From assembly GCA_965243345.1 (NCBI GenBank), contig CBDEUR010000003.1:1364001-1428000 (forward strand): a stretch of DNA of 64,000 nt, given 5' to 3'. Below, one piece after another: positions 24,994-33,469 of the stretch. The first letter of the stretch is position 1. Every line of letters starts with the position of its first letter. The position numbers and the translations under genes were made by a program. This DNA comes from Bin52 sp965243345. Its GTDB lineage: Bacteria > Pseudomonadota > Alphaproteobacteria > Thalassobaculales > Thalassobaculaceae. The notes under the pieces are model-generated. The model ran no database searches, was not told the DNA's origin, and saw only the letters and a list, made by a program, of their open reading frames with translations.

Positions 24994-25385
24994 TCATCCC
25001 CTGAGGTCAGCTCTGCAAGTAAGATGAACGTAGGGCTCGGTATTGCGGTGGAGCTTGCGGGCACGTCTGCGACGAATGTCGCTGGTCAGCCCAGCAAGGC
25101 GTGACAATTCGTTGCCCCTGTATCGGTTGACCTCCCTGCGACGGTCAACGGGGTCGCGCTGCTCAAAACCGGCGATTCTCGACTGCTCGAGGTATTTTCT
25201 CAGCATCCACGCTGTGTGTGGCTCTCCGTGTCAGCCAACCCACACGCACTCAGCACCCGAGACACTTCTCGATCGGCGTCTCGCCAATGCCAGATCGGAA
25301 TGGACAGGCCGGCGAGGACGAAGTGGCTGGTGTCACCGGTGCTGGCACCGGTCGTGCCGGACTCATCCAGGTAGCAAAGATACAC
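24994..25385 (-). pseudogene. Frameshifted, truncated DUF3800-family gene
   Basis: Starting at 25385 the minus strand encodes MYLCYLDESGTTG, then SHFVLAGLSIPIWHW, the N-terminal signature of DUF3800 (RNase-H-like, acidic DESG motif). The frame breaks at a (TG)4 run (plus strand 25213-25220). Removing two bases restores SHTAWMLRKYLEQSRI and the family-like continuation to YVHLTCRADLRG, where it stops at 24994. The C-terminal half, with further expected acidic residues, is missing. DUF3800 genes are frequent near defence and mobile loci. Confidence 0.78.
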
Positions 25386-25408
25386 GGCAGTCCCGAGCCA
25401 GGAGGAAC

Positions 25409-25451
25409 GAAAAAAGAAAACGTCTGGGCCCCGGAGCCTTGGGCTCCGAAG
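25409..25451 (-). terminator. Possible intrinsic terminator (minus strand)
   Basis: Read on the minus strand, a 10-bp stem (25442-25451 with 25429-25438, loop CAA) is followed after 8 bases by a T-rich run (TTTTCTTTTTTC, 25409-25420). It lies just upstream of the DUF3800 start and would end a minus-strand transcript coming from the right. The gap between stem and T-run is longer than ideal. Confidence 0.4.
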
Positions 25452-25990
25452 GACGAGCCGCTTGGCGACTCTCCGCAGACGCGATCAAGACGTAGGTCGG
25501 GGCGAGGAGAGTGTCAATACGTTTGGCAACACCCCCGGTCGGCTTCAACAGGCTTCGCGATCCCATACCAGTGTCCCACCTTGTCTCGCAGACCGGTTCG
25601 CCGTATCCCGGCGTCCCGAGCACGAAGACGTAACGCAAAACCTGTTCGTTGAAGAGTGGCAGTTCGCACGGGTATGCGGAGGTGCCCGTAGATCATGCGC
25701 CGGCCTCGCTTCACAACGACCTCATTTGTTTGTGAACCTGTCGAAGAGCGTGGGGGTCGACCGGCAGACCACAATACACTGCGCGGTGCTCGCGAACATC
25801 GATAGCGGGGTGCAGATCATCAGGCTTGACGGACGTATCCTGGGCACCAATCCGGCTACCGCTTGAAATCGGGAACCATCGCGAGAAAATCTTCGACACA
25901 AATGTGCATCCATGTAGACTGGACACCCCGGTTGTCGTAGGCATGGACCCGCCAATCCAGTACGGGCAAGAATGGAGGCACAACCCGGCC
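25452..25990. other. Non-coding stretch with possible gene debris
   Basis: No intact gene is supported. On the minus strand, 25856-25983 reads as a protein-like C-terminus (for example VLDWRVHAYDNRGVQ and VEDFLAMVPDFKR then TAG) without a start codon. It could be another remnant or chance. GGAGG at 25974-25978 may serve the gene at 25991. Confidence 0.45.
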
Positions 25991-26746
25991 ATGAAGATTG
26001 CAAATGTGGTTCTCGGGGATACCCGCGTCAAGCCCGATTGGGCCAGGCTCGTCGTTTGGTTAAAACGCCGCCGTCCCGAAATTGTCGCACTGCAGAAGAC
26101 TGGCCCAAGTGAACCGTATCACGAGGAGGCGCTCCGCAAGATTGGCTACGAAGGCTGGTATCTCGGCAACAAGGAAAACTACCGCGGCGTGGCCATTTTG
26201 GCCAATCTGGACCATTTGGGCCGCCACGTTTCTTCACCGCAAAGCGTGCTTGATCGCGAATTGCCAGACGATGACCGAAATGAGTCGCGATTTCTGACCG
26301 TCCGCATCGGTGACGTTCTGGTCTCTTCCATCTATGCGCCGTATAGCAGTCAGATCCGGACGACAGCCGACTGGCTGAACCGTCTTGGCAACCATGTCGA
26401 CGAACAGGCCTACGTCCACCGAAACTCTCTACTCTGCGGCGACTTCAACGTTCCGAAAATTGACAAAACCTCCAAGGGGAAGCTGAAGCAGGCGCTGAGA
26501 GGCATCAAGAGAATCGGGTTCTGCGACCTCTACCGTCAAGCGCATCCTGACCCGGAAGAAATGCCGGGTCATACTCGCCGTTGCGGAACGACGCATCCAT
26601 CTCGTCTCCACTTGATTCTTGCCAGCGAGAGCCTGGCACGGCAACTCGGGTCCGCGTGGATGGAACCCGAACCACGTCTTTGGCCTCGCGGAGACGCACC
26701 GCCTCTGGTTGTGGACCTGGGCGACAAAGAGTCCGGCGGCTGGTGA
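25991..26746 (+). CDS. Endonuclease/exonuclease/phosphatase-fold protein lacking catalytic residues
   Basis: 251-aa protein aligned by eye to ExoIII-like EEP proteins: MKIANVVLGDTRVK (usual MKIATWNVNSIR), WLKRRRPEIVALQKTG (usual LQETK), NYRGVAILA, SSIYAPYSS, LLCGDFNVP (the one motif kept), SRLHLILAS (usual RIDYILVS) and RGDAPPLVVDL (usual SDHAPLV). The Asn, the metal-binding Glu, the Asp of the RID motif and the catalytic His of SDH are all replaced. The reading frame is intact, so this is either a pseudoenzyme or a gene early in decay. GGAGG lies 12 bp upstream. Solitary gene inside the island. Confidence 0.72.
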   Translation: MKIANVVLGDTRVKPDWARLVVWLKRRRPEIVALQKTGPSEPYHEEALRKIGYEGWYLGNKENYRGVAILANLDHLGRHVSSPQSVLDRELPDDDRNESRFLTVRIGDVLVSSIYAPYSSQIRTTADWLNRLGNHVDEQAYVHRNSLLCGDFNVPKIDKTSKGKLKQALRGIKRIGFCDLYRQAHPDPEEMPGHTRRCGTTHPSRLHLILASESLARQLGSAWMEPEPRLWPRGDAPPLVVDLGDKESGGW

Positions 26747-27229
26747 GGGCGGACAGGTCGGCACTGTCATCGGAGTTGTGCACCGCTGGCAGTGTTCATC
26801 GCTTCGGTAGCAGTGCGGCCAATGTGCTCGGCGATTTCGGCGAGATGGCCGTTCAGCAGCCGCTTCCTTGTCTTGCACCTTCGTCGTTCCCGGTTTCTCG
26901 ATGGCGGTGTCGAGTCTCCGAGCATGTCTTCAACAGGTTCCGTTCCTGACCATTGGGCAACGCCTTGACGGCAACGGAAAGGCCACTGCAGTGGCCCCGT
27001 CGCTGCCTCGACACGGCCCCGAAAGCGCCGGCCGCCGGGAAAGACGCTCCGGAGCAGTCCGGGAATTGCAATCATCGCGGATGTTACTGCGCCTGGCGCG
27101 GGGTCGTACAGCGCAGATGCGCCGGGTACTGAGGTCGCGGGGGGAGCGGTACGCATCGCCCGTTTTCCCTCTACCCGTGACCGTGTGGTATGTCGGCGCC
27201 GATGAAACCATCCTCGGCGGGAGACCATG
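26747..27229. other. Non-coding right edge of the accessory island
   Basis: About 480 bp between the EEP-fold gene and the aldo/keto reductase. Open frames on both strands show no family resemblance. It contains a perfect 16-bp palindrome, GGCCACTGCAGTGGCC, at 26981-26996. G+C rises to the genome norm toward 27.0 kb, marking the island edge. Confidence 0.5.
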
Positions 27230-28261
27230 ATGAACCATCGCCAGCTTGGCCGGTCGGGACTGCGTGTCTCGCCGCTGTGCCTCGGAACCATGATGTTCGG
27301 CGGTCAGACCAACGAGGCCGAAAGCCAGGCCATCATCGCGTCCGCGCGCGAGGCCGGGATCAATTTCATCGATACCGCGGACACCTACGTGCAGGGAGAG
27401 TCCGAGCGCGTGGTCGGCCGCTGCATCCGGACCGAGCGCGACCGCTGGGTGCTCGCCACCAAGCTGTGCAACAGGATGTCGGACGATCCGAACGGTGGCG
27501 GGCTCGGCCGCAAGTGGGTGATGCGCGCCTGCGAGGCCTCGCTGCGCCGGCTCGGGACCGACCACATCGACGTCTACTACCTGCACAAGGAGGATCACGG
27601 CACCCCGCTCGCGGAAACCGTCCGGGCGATGGCCGACCTCGTGCACTCGGGCAAGATCCGCTACTTCGGGGTCTCGAACTACCGGAGCTGGCGGGTCGCG
27701 GAGATCTGCTGGCTCTGCGACCGGTACGGCATCGACAGGCCGGTGGTCAGCCAGCCCTACTACAACGCGCTGAACCGCATGCCGGAAATCGAACACCTTC
27801 CGGCCTGTCACCACTACGGCCTCGGCGTCGTACCTTACAGCCCGCTGGCGCGCGGCGTGCTGACGGCCAAGTACCGTCCCGACGCCGAACCGGAGGCGGG
27901 CAGCAGGGCCGCGCGCGGTGACCGGCGCATGATGCAGACGGAATGGCGCAGCGAATCGATCGAGATCGCCCAGCGCATCCGCGCGCACGCCGAGGCCAGG
28001 GGCGCAACCCCGGTCGACATCGCGATCGGGTGGTTGCTGAACAACGCCCTGGTGACCGCCCCGGTGACCGGCCCGCGCACCATGGAACAGTGGCAGGCGT
28101 ACCTTGGCGCGCTGGACTACGACTACGGCGCCGAGGACGAGGACCTGATCAATTCCCTGGTCCCCTCCGGACATCCCTCGACCCCGGGCTACACCGACCC
28201 GCAGTACCCGATCGAGGGCAGGCTCAGCAGGGTCGGGACGACACCGGTCACCGACCGCTAA
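27230..28261 (+). CDS. Aldo/keto reductase
   Basis: 343-aa NADPH-dependent (alpha/beta)8 oxidoreductase. Two adjacent ATGs exist at 27227 and 27230; GGGAG sits 6 bases from the second. The tetrad is visible: Asp in FIDTADTYVQGESE with its Tyr, Lys in WVLATKLCNR, His in VYYLHKEDHG. SQPYYNALNRMPE and VPYSPLARGVLT are typical of the YghZ/Kvbeta-like branch. The C-terminus overlaps the convergent crotonase gene by 14 bp. Confidence 0.91.
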   Translation: MNHRQLGRSGLRVSPLCLGTMMFGGQTNEAESQAIIASAREAGINFIDTADTYVQGESERVVGRCIRTERDRWVLATKLCNRMSDDPNGGGLGRKWVMRACEASLRRLGTDHIDVYYLHKEDHGTPLAETVRAMADLVHSGKIRYFGVSNYRSWRVAEICWLCDRYGIDRPVVSQPYYNALNRMPEIEHLPACHHYGLGVVPYSPLARGVLTAKYRPDAEPEAGSRAARGDRRMMQTEWRSESIEIAQRIRAHAEARGATPVDIAIGWLLNNALVTAPVTGPRTMEQWQAYLGALDYDYGAEDEDLINSLVPSGHPSTPGYTDPQYPIEGRLSRVGTTPVTDR

Positions 28262-29015
28262 AGCCGGGGGCGCGCCGCTCGGCGAAGGCCGCCTCGGCCT
28301 CCTTGTGATCCTCGCTGAACCACAGCGCCGGGAAGACCTGCTTCTGAAGTTCCCGGACCCGTTCGAGACCGTCCGTCGCCCTGATCACCCGCTTGGTTGC
28401 GCGCAGTGCCAGCGGCGCGCCGGCGCGCAGTTCCCCGGCCCAGGCGCGGGCCGCCGCAAGCCCCGTGCCGTGCGGAACCACCTGGTCGATGATCGCAAGT
28501 TCGCGGGCCTCGGCGGCGGACACCTGCTCGCCGGTCAGCATCATGCGCGAGGCCACCCGGGGCCCGCAGTCGCGGACCAGCCTTTCGATGCCGTTCCAGG
28601 CCGGGATGATGCCGAGACGGACCTGCGGCCATCCGATCCGGGCATGCTCCTCGGCAATGCGGTAGTCGCAGCACAGGACGATCTCCGCACCCCCGCCGAG
28701 CGCGTAGCCGTTGATCGCCGCGATGACCGGGCAGTGCAGCCCCTCGAGCATGTCCATCGCCCTGCGGGTACGGTCGAACCGCGCGTTCAGTTCGTCCTCG
28801 GTCTCGATCAGCCGGTATTCCTTGACGTCGCCGCCGGTGCAGAAGAACCGTTCGCCCGCGCCGGTGATGATAACCGCGTGCACGGTCTCGTCTCCGGCAA
28901 GGCGGGCGAGTTCGCCGAGCAGCAGGTCGGTCAGCCCGGAGCTGATGGAATTGCCGGCTCCTGGCCGGTCGAGCGTGAGCACGGCGATGTCGTCCGCCCG
29001 GTCGCATCTCAGCAT
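28248..29015 (-). CDS. Enoyl-CoA hydratase/isomerase family protein
   Basis: 255-aa crotonase. The start MLRCDRADDIAVLTLDRP follows GGAGGG by 9 bases. Oxyanion-hole segments are RFFCTGGDVKEY and GYALGGGAEIVLCCD. At the first catalytic Glu the protein reads IGWPQVRLGIIP (Gln), and the second Glu position is not acidic either, so classical hydratase activity is unlikely. A decarboxylase, hydrolase or isomerase role is possible. It is divergent from the class II aldolase operon, with about 100 bp between. Confidence 0.86.
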   Translation of the reverse strand: MLRCDRADDIAVLTLDRPGAGNSISSGLTDLLLGELARLAGDETVHAVIITGAGERFFCTGGDVKEYRLIETEDELNARFDRTRRAMDMLEGLHCPVIAAINGYALGGGAEIVLCCDYRIAEEHARIGWPQVRLGIIPAWNGIERLVRDCGPRVASRMMLTGEQVSAAEARELAIIDQVVPHGTGLAAARAWAGELRAGAPLALRATKRVIRATDGLERVRELQKQVFPALWFSEDHKEAEAAFAERRAPGFSGR

Positions 29016-29117
29016 GGTCGTATTCCCTCCCGGCCCGGCTCCGCAGACTCTCTCCCGGCGATCGCCCGGATAGAGTAGAACGGCCGGTGGACGGAACACC
29101 AATCGGGAAAACATGCC

Positions 29118-29897
29118 ATGACACTTGCGACCGGGGCACGGGCGCCCGCAGACATGGACGCGGCCGAGTGGGAGGCGCGCTGCGATCTCGCGGCCGCCTA
29201 CCGGTTGGCGGCACTCTACGGCTGGACCGATCTCAACAACACGCACTTCTCGCTGCGGATCCCGGGACGCGGGGAGGAGTTCCTGCTCAATCCGTTCGGC
29301 ATGCTGTTCGACGAGATCACCGCGTCGTCGCTGATCCGGGTCAACCGCGACGGCGAGGTCATCGGATCGAGCGACTACCCGCTCAACCCGGCCGGTTTCG
29401 TGATCCACGGCGCGATTCACCTCTCCGACGAGCGGCACCACTGCGTCCTGCACACTCACAGCCGCTTCGGCACCGCGGTCTCGATGCAGCGCCAGGGACT
29501 GCTGCCGGCAAGCCAGAAGGCGCTGACCATCTCAGGCTGGCTGGGCTACCACGACTTCGAGGGGCCGGCACTCGATGCCGGCGAACAGCCGCGCATCGTC
29601 AGCGACCTTGGCGAGAACCGCATCCTGATCCTGCGCAACCATGGCCTGCTGACCGTGGGACAGACGGTGGGCGAGGCGTTCGTGTGGATGTACCGGATCG
29701 AGACCGCGTGCCGCCAGCAGATCGACGCGCTCGCCGGCGGGTCGGAACTGATGCCGATCTCGCCGCAGACCCGGGAGAAGTCGGTGCGCCAGGGGCGTGC
29801 CATGTACGGCAAGGGCGGATTCATCGAGGCCGGACGCGAATGGCCGGCGCTGCTGCGCCAGCTTGACCGCTCGGGGCTCGGAGACTTTGCCCGGTGA
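29118..29897 (+). CDS. Class II aldolase/adducin family protein
   Basis: 259-aa protein of the zinc-dependent class II aldolase/adducin fold (fuculose-phosphate aldolase relatives). Metal ligands are expected in VLHTHSRFGTAVS and LRNHGLLTVGQTVGEAF. GWTDLNNTHFSLRIPG is the N-terminal family segment. Substrate cannot be set; stand-alone members next to acyl-CoA genes are usually uncharacterised. It ends 4 bp before the acyl-CoA synthetase start. Confidence 0.9.
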   Translation: MTLATGARAPADMDAAEWEARCDLAAAYRLAALYGWTDLNNTHFSLRIPGRGEEFLLNPFGMLFDEITASSLIRVNRDGEVIGSSDYPLNPAGFVIHGAIHLSDERHHCVLHTHSRFGTAVSMQRQGLLPASQKALTISGWLGYHDFEGPALDAGEQPRIVSDLGENRILILRNHGLLTVGQTVGEAFVWMYRIETACRQQIDALAGGSELMPISPQTREKSVRQGRAMYGKGGFIEAGREWPALLRQLDRSGLGDFAR

Positions 29898-29901
29898 CCG
29901 C

Positions 29902-31413
29902 ATGCAGAACCTGACCGCCTTCCTCGCCTATCACGCCCGTCTCACGCCCGATCGCTGCGCGGTCATCTTCGAGGACCGCCAGATCGGCTACGGGGAGCTC
30001 GAGAACCGGGTTCTCTCGCTTGCAGGGTGGCTGGAAGCGCGGGGGGTCGGGTGCGGCGACATCGTCGCCCTGGTGATGAAGAACTCCCCGGCCTTCCTCG
30101 AGTTTGCCTTTGCCGCCAGCCACCTCGGAGCGGTCCTGCTCCCGGTCAACTACCGCCTGTCGCCGGAGGAGTTTGCCTACATCCACGACCATGCCGGGGT
30201 GACGCTGATTGCGGCCGACAGCGAGTTCGCTGCCATGGTCGAGGGGTTTGCGAGCGCCGTTCTTCTGGACGCGGACGCGCGGGTCGACACCCGGGCCCTT
30301 GCCGGTGACCGCGCACCTGCGCCGCCGCCGGTTCCGCGTGGACCCGATGATCTCTACCGGCTGATGTACACCTCGGGCACCACGGCGCATCCGAAGGGCG
30401 TCATGCATTCCTACGGAAACTCGTACTGGAAGTGTGCGGACCACGTCATCGCGCTCGGGCTCTCGGCTTCCGACCGCCTGCTGGTGTGCGGCCCGCTCTA
30501 CCACGTCGGGGCCTTCGACCTGCCGGGCATCGCGGTGCTGTGGATGGGAGGGACCTGGTGCCTGCTGCGGGAGTTCACGCCGGCGGCCGCGCTCGGGGCC
30601 ATTGAACGCCACCGGCTGAACTGCGCATGGCTGGCGCCGGTGATGCTGCGCATGTGTCTCGACCTCGATGACCGGGACCGCTACGAACTCGCCTCCATGC
30701 GCTGGGTGATCGGGGGAGGGGAGAAGACGCCGGAGGCGCGGATCCGGGCCTTCGGCACCCTGTTTGCCAACGCGCGCTACATCGACGGTTACGGACTGAC
30801 CGAGAGCTGCAGCGGCGACACCCTGATGGAGCCGGGACGCGAGCTGGAGAAGATCGGTTCGGTCGGTCGGCCCCTTGCCCATGTCCGGGTCCAGATCCGC
30901 GACGACAACGGGCGTCCCCTGGCGCCGGGACAGACCGGCGAGATCTGCCTTGCCGGTCCCCGTATCACCCGGGGCTACTGGCGCGATGCGGAACGGACCC
31001 GCGAGGCGTTCCACGGCGACGGCTGGTTCCGCACCGGTGACGTGGGTCACCTGGACGGGGACGGGTTCCTGTACCTGACCGACCGGAGAAAGGACATGAT
31101 CATCTCAGGCGGCGAGAACATCGCGTCCTCGGAAGTCGAACGGGTGCTCCACGAGCACCCCGCCATCGCCGAGGCGGCCGTGATCGGGCGTCCCGACGAG
31201 AGGTGGGGTGAACGTCCGGTCGCAGTGGTTGTCCCGCGGACCGGCGCCGGAATCGTCGAGGATGACGTCGTTCGCCACTGTCGCGGCGCGCTCGCGGGTT
31301 TCAAGGTTCCGAGCGAGGTCCACGTCGTCGCCGAGCTGCCCCGCAATCCCTCGGGCAAGGTGCTGAAACGCGTCCTGCGCGACGCGTTCGCGGCCGGGGA
31401 TACCGCGGAGTGA
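29902..31413 (+). CDS. AMP-forming acyl-CoA synthetase (ANL superfamily)
   Basis: 503-aa adenylate-forming ligase that activates a carboxylic acid to acyl-CoA through acyl-AMP. The start MQNLTAFLAYHARL is 4 bp after the aldolase stop. Core motifs in order: MYTSGTTAHPKGVMHSYGN (A3), YIDGYGLTESCSGDT (A5), DGWFRTGDVGHLD (A7), LTDRRKDMIISGGENI (A8) and the catalytic-lysine motif PRNPSGKVLKR (A10). Chain length is not predictable from sequence. Its stop overlaps the exporter start (GTGA). Confidence 0.93.
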   Translation: MQNLTAFLAYHARLTPDRCAVIFEDRQIGYGELENRVLSLAGWLEARGVGCGDIVALVMKNSPAFLEFAFAASHLGAVLLPVNYRLSPEEFAYIHDHAGVTLIAADSEFAAMVEGFASAVLLDADARVDTRALAGDRAPAPPPVPRGPDDLYRLMYTSGTTAHPKGVMHSYGNSYWKCADHVIALGLSASDRLLVCGPLYHVGAFDLPGIAVLWMGGTWCLLREFTPAAALGAIERHRLNCAWLAPVMLRMCLDLDDRDRYELASMRWVIGGGEKTPEARIRAFGTLFANARYIDGYGLTESCSGDTLMEPGRELEKIGSVGRPLAHVRVQIRDDNGRPLAPGQTGEICLAGPRITRGYWRDAERTREAFHGDGWFRTGDVGHLDGDGFLYLTDRRKDMIISGGENIASSEVERVLHEHPAIAEAAVIGRPDERWGERPVAVVVPRTGAGIVEDDVVRHCRGALAGFKVPSEVHVVAELPRNPSGKVLKRVLRDAFAAGDTAE

Positions 31414-32165
31414 CCATCGGGTTCATTGTCTACGTGCTGGCCGTCTACCTGGCGGCCGGCATGGTCAAGGGTGTGGTCGGGCTCGGTCTGCCCACGATCT
31501 CGCTTGCGCTGATCGCCGCCGTGTTCGGACTGAAGGAGGCGATGGTCCTGCTGCTGGCGCCGTCGCTGGTCACGAACGCCTGGCAGGCCGTGAGCGGCGG
31601 ACGGCTGACGGAGATCCTGCGCCGCATCTGGTCGCTGCTCGCCATGCTGTGCCTGGGCGCGTGGCTTGCCTCCGGCGTGATGCTGAAAAGCGACGCGACC
31701 GCGCTTGCGATCGGGCTCGGCTGCATTCTCGTCATCTACTCGGGCGTCAGCCTGTTCACCCCGCAGATCGCCAGGCCCGGCCGCCGCGAAACCTGGATGA
31801 GCCCGCTCGTCGGGCTTGCCACCGGGGCGACCACGGGATTTACCGGCACCTTCGTGGTGCCCGGCGTGCTGTACCTGCAGGCGCTGCGCCTGGGCAGGGA
31901 CGGCCTGGTCCAGGCAATGGGGATCTGTTTCACCACCGCGACCCTCGCGCTGGGACTGTCGCTCGGAACACGCGGCTACATGCCGGGCGACCTGGTCGTG
32001 CTGTCGCTGGCGGCGGTGGTCCCGGCCATGCTCGGCATGGTGCTGGGAAAGCGGATTCGGACCCTGCTCCCCGAGAGCCGGTTTCGCAGGATCTTCTTCT
32101 TCACCCTGGCGCTGCTCGGCGTCTGGATCGCCTTGCGCTCGACGCTCTTTCCGATGACAGGGTGA
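31410..32165 (+). CDS. TauE/SafE-family membrane exporter
   Basis: 251-aa inner-membrane protein with about eight hydrophobic segments in two halves, the TauE/SafE (DUF81) anion-exporter layout. The first half opens with AAGMVKGVVGLGLPTISLAL and the second with GLATGATTGFTGTFVVPGVLY, the repeated G-rich motif of the family. It starts at GTG, overlapping the acyl-CoA synthetase stop. It may export an organic or sulfonated acid handled by the same operon (inference). Confidence 0.88.
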   Translation: MTIGFIVYVLAVYLAAGMVKGVVGLGLPTISLALIAAVFGLKEAMVLLLAPSLVTNAWQAVSGGRLTEILRRIWSLLAMLCLGAWLASGVMLKSDATALAIGLGCILVIYSGVSLFTPQIARPGRRETWMSPLVGLATGATTGFTGTFVVPGVLYLQALRLGRDGLVQAMGICFTTATLALGLSLGTRGYMPGDLVVLSLAAVVPAMLGMVLGKRIRTLLPESRFRRIFFFTLALLGVWIALRSTLFPMTG

Positions 32166-32341
32166 ATCCGGCGTCAGGCGGCACGGGTCCCGGCCGGCCT
32201 GAAGCCGAAATGCGCATGCTGTGCTATTCTGTTCGCAGGCATGACCGTGCAGACCGACTGTCGTCCCGCGCTGCAGGAGACCGTCGGCAGGACCCACCCG
32301 GGTTCGACCGTGCAGGTGAATTGAAACGGGGAGCTGGTGTC

Positions 32342-33424
32342 ATGGACGACTCATCCAGGTCTGGCTGGGCGGGATATCTACAGTTCGGCGTCATCGCCGT
32401 CGTGGTCGTGGGGGCACTCTACCTCGCCAGGGCGCCGGGTCCGGTCGATCTGATTTCCGGGAGTGCGCTGCAGGCCAGCGAAGGGAGACCGGAGGTCACC
32501 GTGTTCGCTCCGGAGATCACCAGCCGCGCCCTGCCGGTCGAACTCACCGGCAACGTGAGGGCACAGCGCAGAACGACCATCATCTCCCCGGTGGTCGGGC
32601 GCGTGGCCTGGATTTCGCCCGACTACAGGAACGGCGGTTCGGTCAGGGCCGGGGAACCGTTCATCAGGATCGATCCCGCGGCCTACGAACTCAAGGTGCG
32701 GATTGCGCAGGCAGAGCTGGACAAGGCCCGGGCAATACTTGACGAGACGCGCAGTGACCGGGAGGAAGGCGCAGCCCCGGCCAGTCTGCAGGCCGAGGTC
32801 GACAAGCGGGCCGCGGAGCTCGAACTTGCGGAACTCGAACTCGCCCAGACCGAGATTTCGCTGCCTTTCGACGCCCGCGTCATCGCGACCGACGTGTCGG
32901 TCGGGGAACTGGTCGGCCCCAACGAGACCGTGGGAAAGAACGCGGAGCTGGGCCGGACCTACGAGATCGGCAACCTGCAGATCCGCGCACCGCTCCGCCA
33001 GAAGGAGCTCGCCTATCTCGCCCCGGTTATCGGACGCGACGCCGTGGTGAGAACGCTCTCCGGGACCCATGCCGCCAGGGTGGCCGCGGTCTCGGCCGTC
33101 ATCGCCCGGGAATCCCGGCTGGCCGCCGTCATCCTGGAACTCGATGACACGGTCGGGGCGCCGCCGATTCCCGGTTCGTTCGCACAGGTCAGCATCAGTG
33201 GCCCCCCGGTCGGTGACGTGTTCGTCATGCCCGAGGCGGTGCTGGGCGGGGAGAACCGGGTCTGGACGGTCCGGGACGGAGCCCTGGTTCCGGTTGACGT
33301 GGATGTGCTGGCGCTGACGTCGGAGGGCGCGATCGTCAGGAGCTTCGATGCCGGAGAGGGTGTTGTCCTGAACGCGCCGGCATCGGCGTGGAACGGAATG
33401 ACGGTATCGGCGGTCTCCAGGTAG
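32342..33424 (+). CDS. RND efflux periplasmic adaptor (HlyD/MFP family), pump 1
   Basis: 360-aa membrane-fusion protein. The ATG at 32342 has GGGGAG 8 bases upstream. A hydrophobic anchor (about residues 12-31) is followed by the periplasmic barrel-sandwich domain (TTIISPVVGRVAWISPDYRNGG), a short alpha hairpin (about 120-175, ELDKARAILDE and ELAELELAQTE), then beta-barrel domains. No lipobox. It joins the inner-membrane pump encoded 45 bp downstream to an outer-membrane channel that must be encoded elsewhere. Confidence 0.9.
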   Translation: MDDSSRSGWAGYLQFGVIAVVVVGALYLARAPGPVDLISGSALQASEGRPEVTVFAPEITSRALPVELTGNVRAQRRTTIISPVVGRVAWISPDYRNGGSVRAGEPFIRIDPAAYELKVRIAQAELDKARAILDETRSDREEGAAPASLQAEVDKRAAELELAELELAQTEISLPFDARVIATDVSVGELVGPNETVGKNAELGRTYEIGNLQIRAPLRQKELAYLAPVIGRDAVVRTLSGTHAARVAAVSAVIARESRLAAVILELDDTVGAPPIPGSFAQVSISGPPVGDVFVMPEAVLGGENRVWTVRDGALVPVDVDVLALTSEGAIVRSFDAGEGVVLNAPASAWNGMTVSAVSR

Positions 33425-33469
33425 CCGGCGAGCCCTGAAGCGATCGCAAGGATCCGGGAGTGCAAGGCC

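Noticed and set aside
22075..27198. 10-bp identical sequence TATGTCGGCG at both island edges (22075-22084 and 27189-27198) as possible attachment repeats
   Set aside because: Ten bases shared between two gaps of this size is close to chance expectation, there is no integrase, and flanking bases do not match.
26767..27291. Minus-strand open frame in the island right edge
   Set aside because: Composition is Arg-rich, no family features, and it overlaps the aldo/keto reductase start region.
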